Part shown: piece by piece, positions 63,234-64,000 of the stretch | How positions within the stretch are numbered: the stretch's first letter is position 1 | How the letters are laid out: each line of letters opens with the position of its first letter | Assembly: GCA_019828565.1 (NCBI GenBank) | Contig: JAHDYR010000005.1 | Coordinates: 124,001-188,000 of the forward strand | Source: Carpediemonas membranifera | Lineage: Eukaryota > Fornicata | Direction: 5' to 3' | Length of the DNA stretch: 64,000 nt | Notes under the pieces: generated by a model | Database searches by the model: none | The model's input: only the letters and a program-made list of their open reading frames with translations | What the model was told of the DNA's origin: nothing | Translations under genes and position numbers: made by a program

Positions 63234-63998
63234 TTAGTTCTTACGTCTCCTAATCTTCACCTGGGTCGGCTTTGAGACCTTCCGCAAAGTTGCATGTCGA
63301 CCCATCAACTGTATCACGTAGTTGATGTCGAGCCTGGCGCACTCCGCCCTAAAACTCTCCAGCGCTCTACTCTGATCGCCATCGAAGGGACGCCGCACTG
63401 TCAATGCATTGCCCTTCTCGTTACGGTAAATGTGCGTGATCATCTTCTCATCAATGTTGACAAGCATGGTCGGCTTCCCTGTCATCGAAGTCCACACTCT
63501 GATTGCTTCAACGCATGCCCATCTCGTCACTGTCCCGTCACTATTGACGTGCTCAGGAAACAGCTCATCCAGAAGCTCTATCTCTGTCATCTTTGAGAAT
63601 ACGGCCATGGTCCTTGCGTGGGCGAGGAGCGTCTGGCGGTAAGCTGTCGCCTCATCCTCAGCCTTGAGCTTCTGCGACAAGGGCAATTTGCGTCTGAACG
63701 CAGTAAATGTTCTCAGACCCGACATCATCATCAGGCAGTGAATGATGCAGTTCCCATAACCCAGGGTCGGATACGTAGGCCAACCTGAACTCGGAAGCCT
63801 TGTCGTGATGATCATGTCGAATGCCACAGTTCGGTTGTAGCGGGTTGGGTCAGACCTGGCGTTGACCACTCTTCCGCTCTCCTCGGTTTCACCCTCCTCC
63901 TCTGCCCCACCCTCCTCGTCTGACTCGGCCTTCTCTTCCTCCTGCTCCTCCTCTGACTTACTCTTGGCCGGAGAGTGCTGTGCGATGATATCCTTCAT
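63234..63998 (-). CDS. OTU-like cysteine protease
   Basis: 254 residues from an ATG two bases from the window edge; it may extend further upstream. The first 40 residues are acidic. Then LGYGNCIIHCLMMMSGL matches the DGNCLF/Y motif of OTU proteases with the catalytic Cys, WACVEAIRVWTSMTGKPTML matches the central strand region, and YVIQLMGRHATLRKV supplies the catalytic His. The residue in the usual Asp position is Tyr, so activity is uncertain. OTU proteases remove ubiquitin and are common in viruses and mobile elements as well as hosts. Confidence 0.55.
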   Translation of the reverse strand: MKDIIAQHSPAKSKSEEEQEEEKAESDEEGGAEEEGETEESGRVVNARSDPTRYNRTVAFDMIITTRLPSSGWPTYPTLGYGNCIIHCLMMMSGLRTFTAFRRKLPLSQKLKAEDEATAYRQTLLAHARTMAVFSKMTEIELLDELFPEHVNSDGTVTRWACVEAIRVWTSMTGKPTMLVNIDEKMITHIYRNEKGNALTVRRPFDGDQSRALESFRAECARLDINYVIQLMGRHATLRKVSKPTQVKIRRRKN

Positions 63999-64000
63999 CT

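Noticed and set aside
1-64000. tRNA and rRNA genes
   Set aside because: I looked for T-loop (GGTTCRANNCC) and other signatures and found no convincing cloverleaf or ribosomal segment.

Overview
This is a window of a nuclear genome from a unicellular eukaryote, not a bacterium. It holds chromodomain Ty3/Gypsy retrotransposons, an APE-type LINE, a mitochondrial carrier, a Cdc25/ACR2-type phosphatase, a BPI-like lipid-binding protein and a SET protein. Five genes only read through if a 28-34 nt spliceosomal-type intron is removed (four with GTTYGT at the 5' end, one with GTAAGT; all end in AG). Tiny introns, compact genes and a membrane-tethered beta-amylase would fit a free-living metamonad of the Carpediemonas/fornicate kind, but that placement is inference and no rRNA or other species marker is present.

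Layout. 1-15.0 kb is an ordinary gene-dense host region: a propeller-like protein, a protein with TFxPxI repeats, a mitochondrial carrier, a beta-amylase, a YeeE/YedE-type transporter, an hSac2-like protein, a helical-repeat protein, a broken membrane-protein gene, a Cdc25/ACR2 phosphatase and a BPI-like protein. 15.4-25.3 kb is a head-to-tail array of about nine 1,084-bp units. The minus strand of each unit resembles the C-terminal end of a non-LTR reverse transcriptase. 25.3-29.6 kb is Gypsy-1, with 94-bp LTRs, inserted into the tenth unit. 29.7-30.5 kb is an inverted part of another unit, followed by a 1.47-kb module carrying a truncated Gypsy gag (repeated at 53.7-55.1 kb). 32.5-38.8 kb is a GGCGCC-rich minisatellite split by Gypsy-3 (122-bp LTRs), which carries an antisense, intron-containing extra gene. 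38.8-48 kb is a long degenerate LINE, followed by two related foldback hairpins and a CCCGGG-rich minisatellite.

48-64 kb is an accessory region. It holds three copies of an acidic protein gene, a SET protein, an OTU-like cysteine protease, a possible tyrosine-recombinase fragment and several orphan genes. From 57.8 kb the genes sit between copies of a 320-400 bp repeat (R). Seven of nine copies of a short motif, GTGCASTTTAYG, lie next to a perfect hairpin, and the hairpin arms differ between loci. Read from the minus-strand genes this is a CATAAA-like signal followed by a hairpin, so it may be a 3'-end signal; alternatively it marks cassette boundaries. This modular layout and the antisense spliced gene in Gypsy-3 are the two least expected structures in the window.

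Limits: many retroelement frameshifts, and the differences among array copies, fall in homopolymer runs, so some broken frames may be sequencing errors. No similarity search could be run. Family names rest on motifs read by eye.
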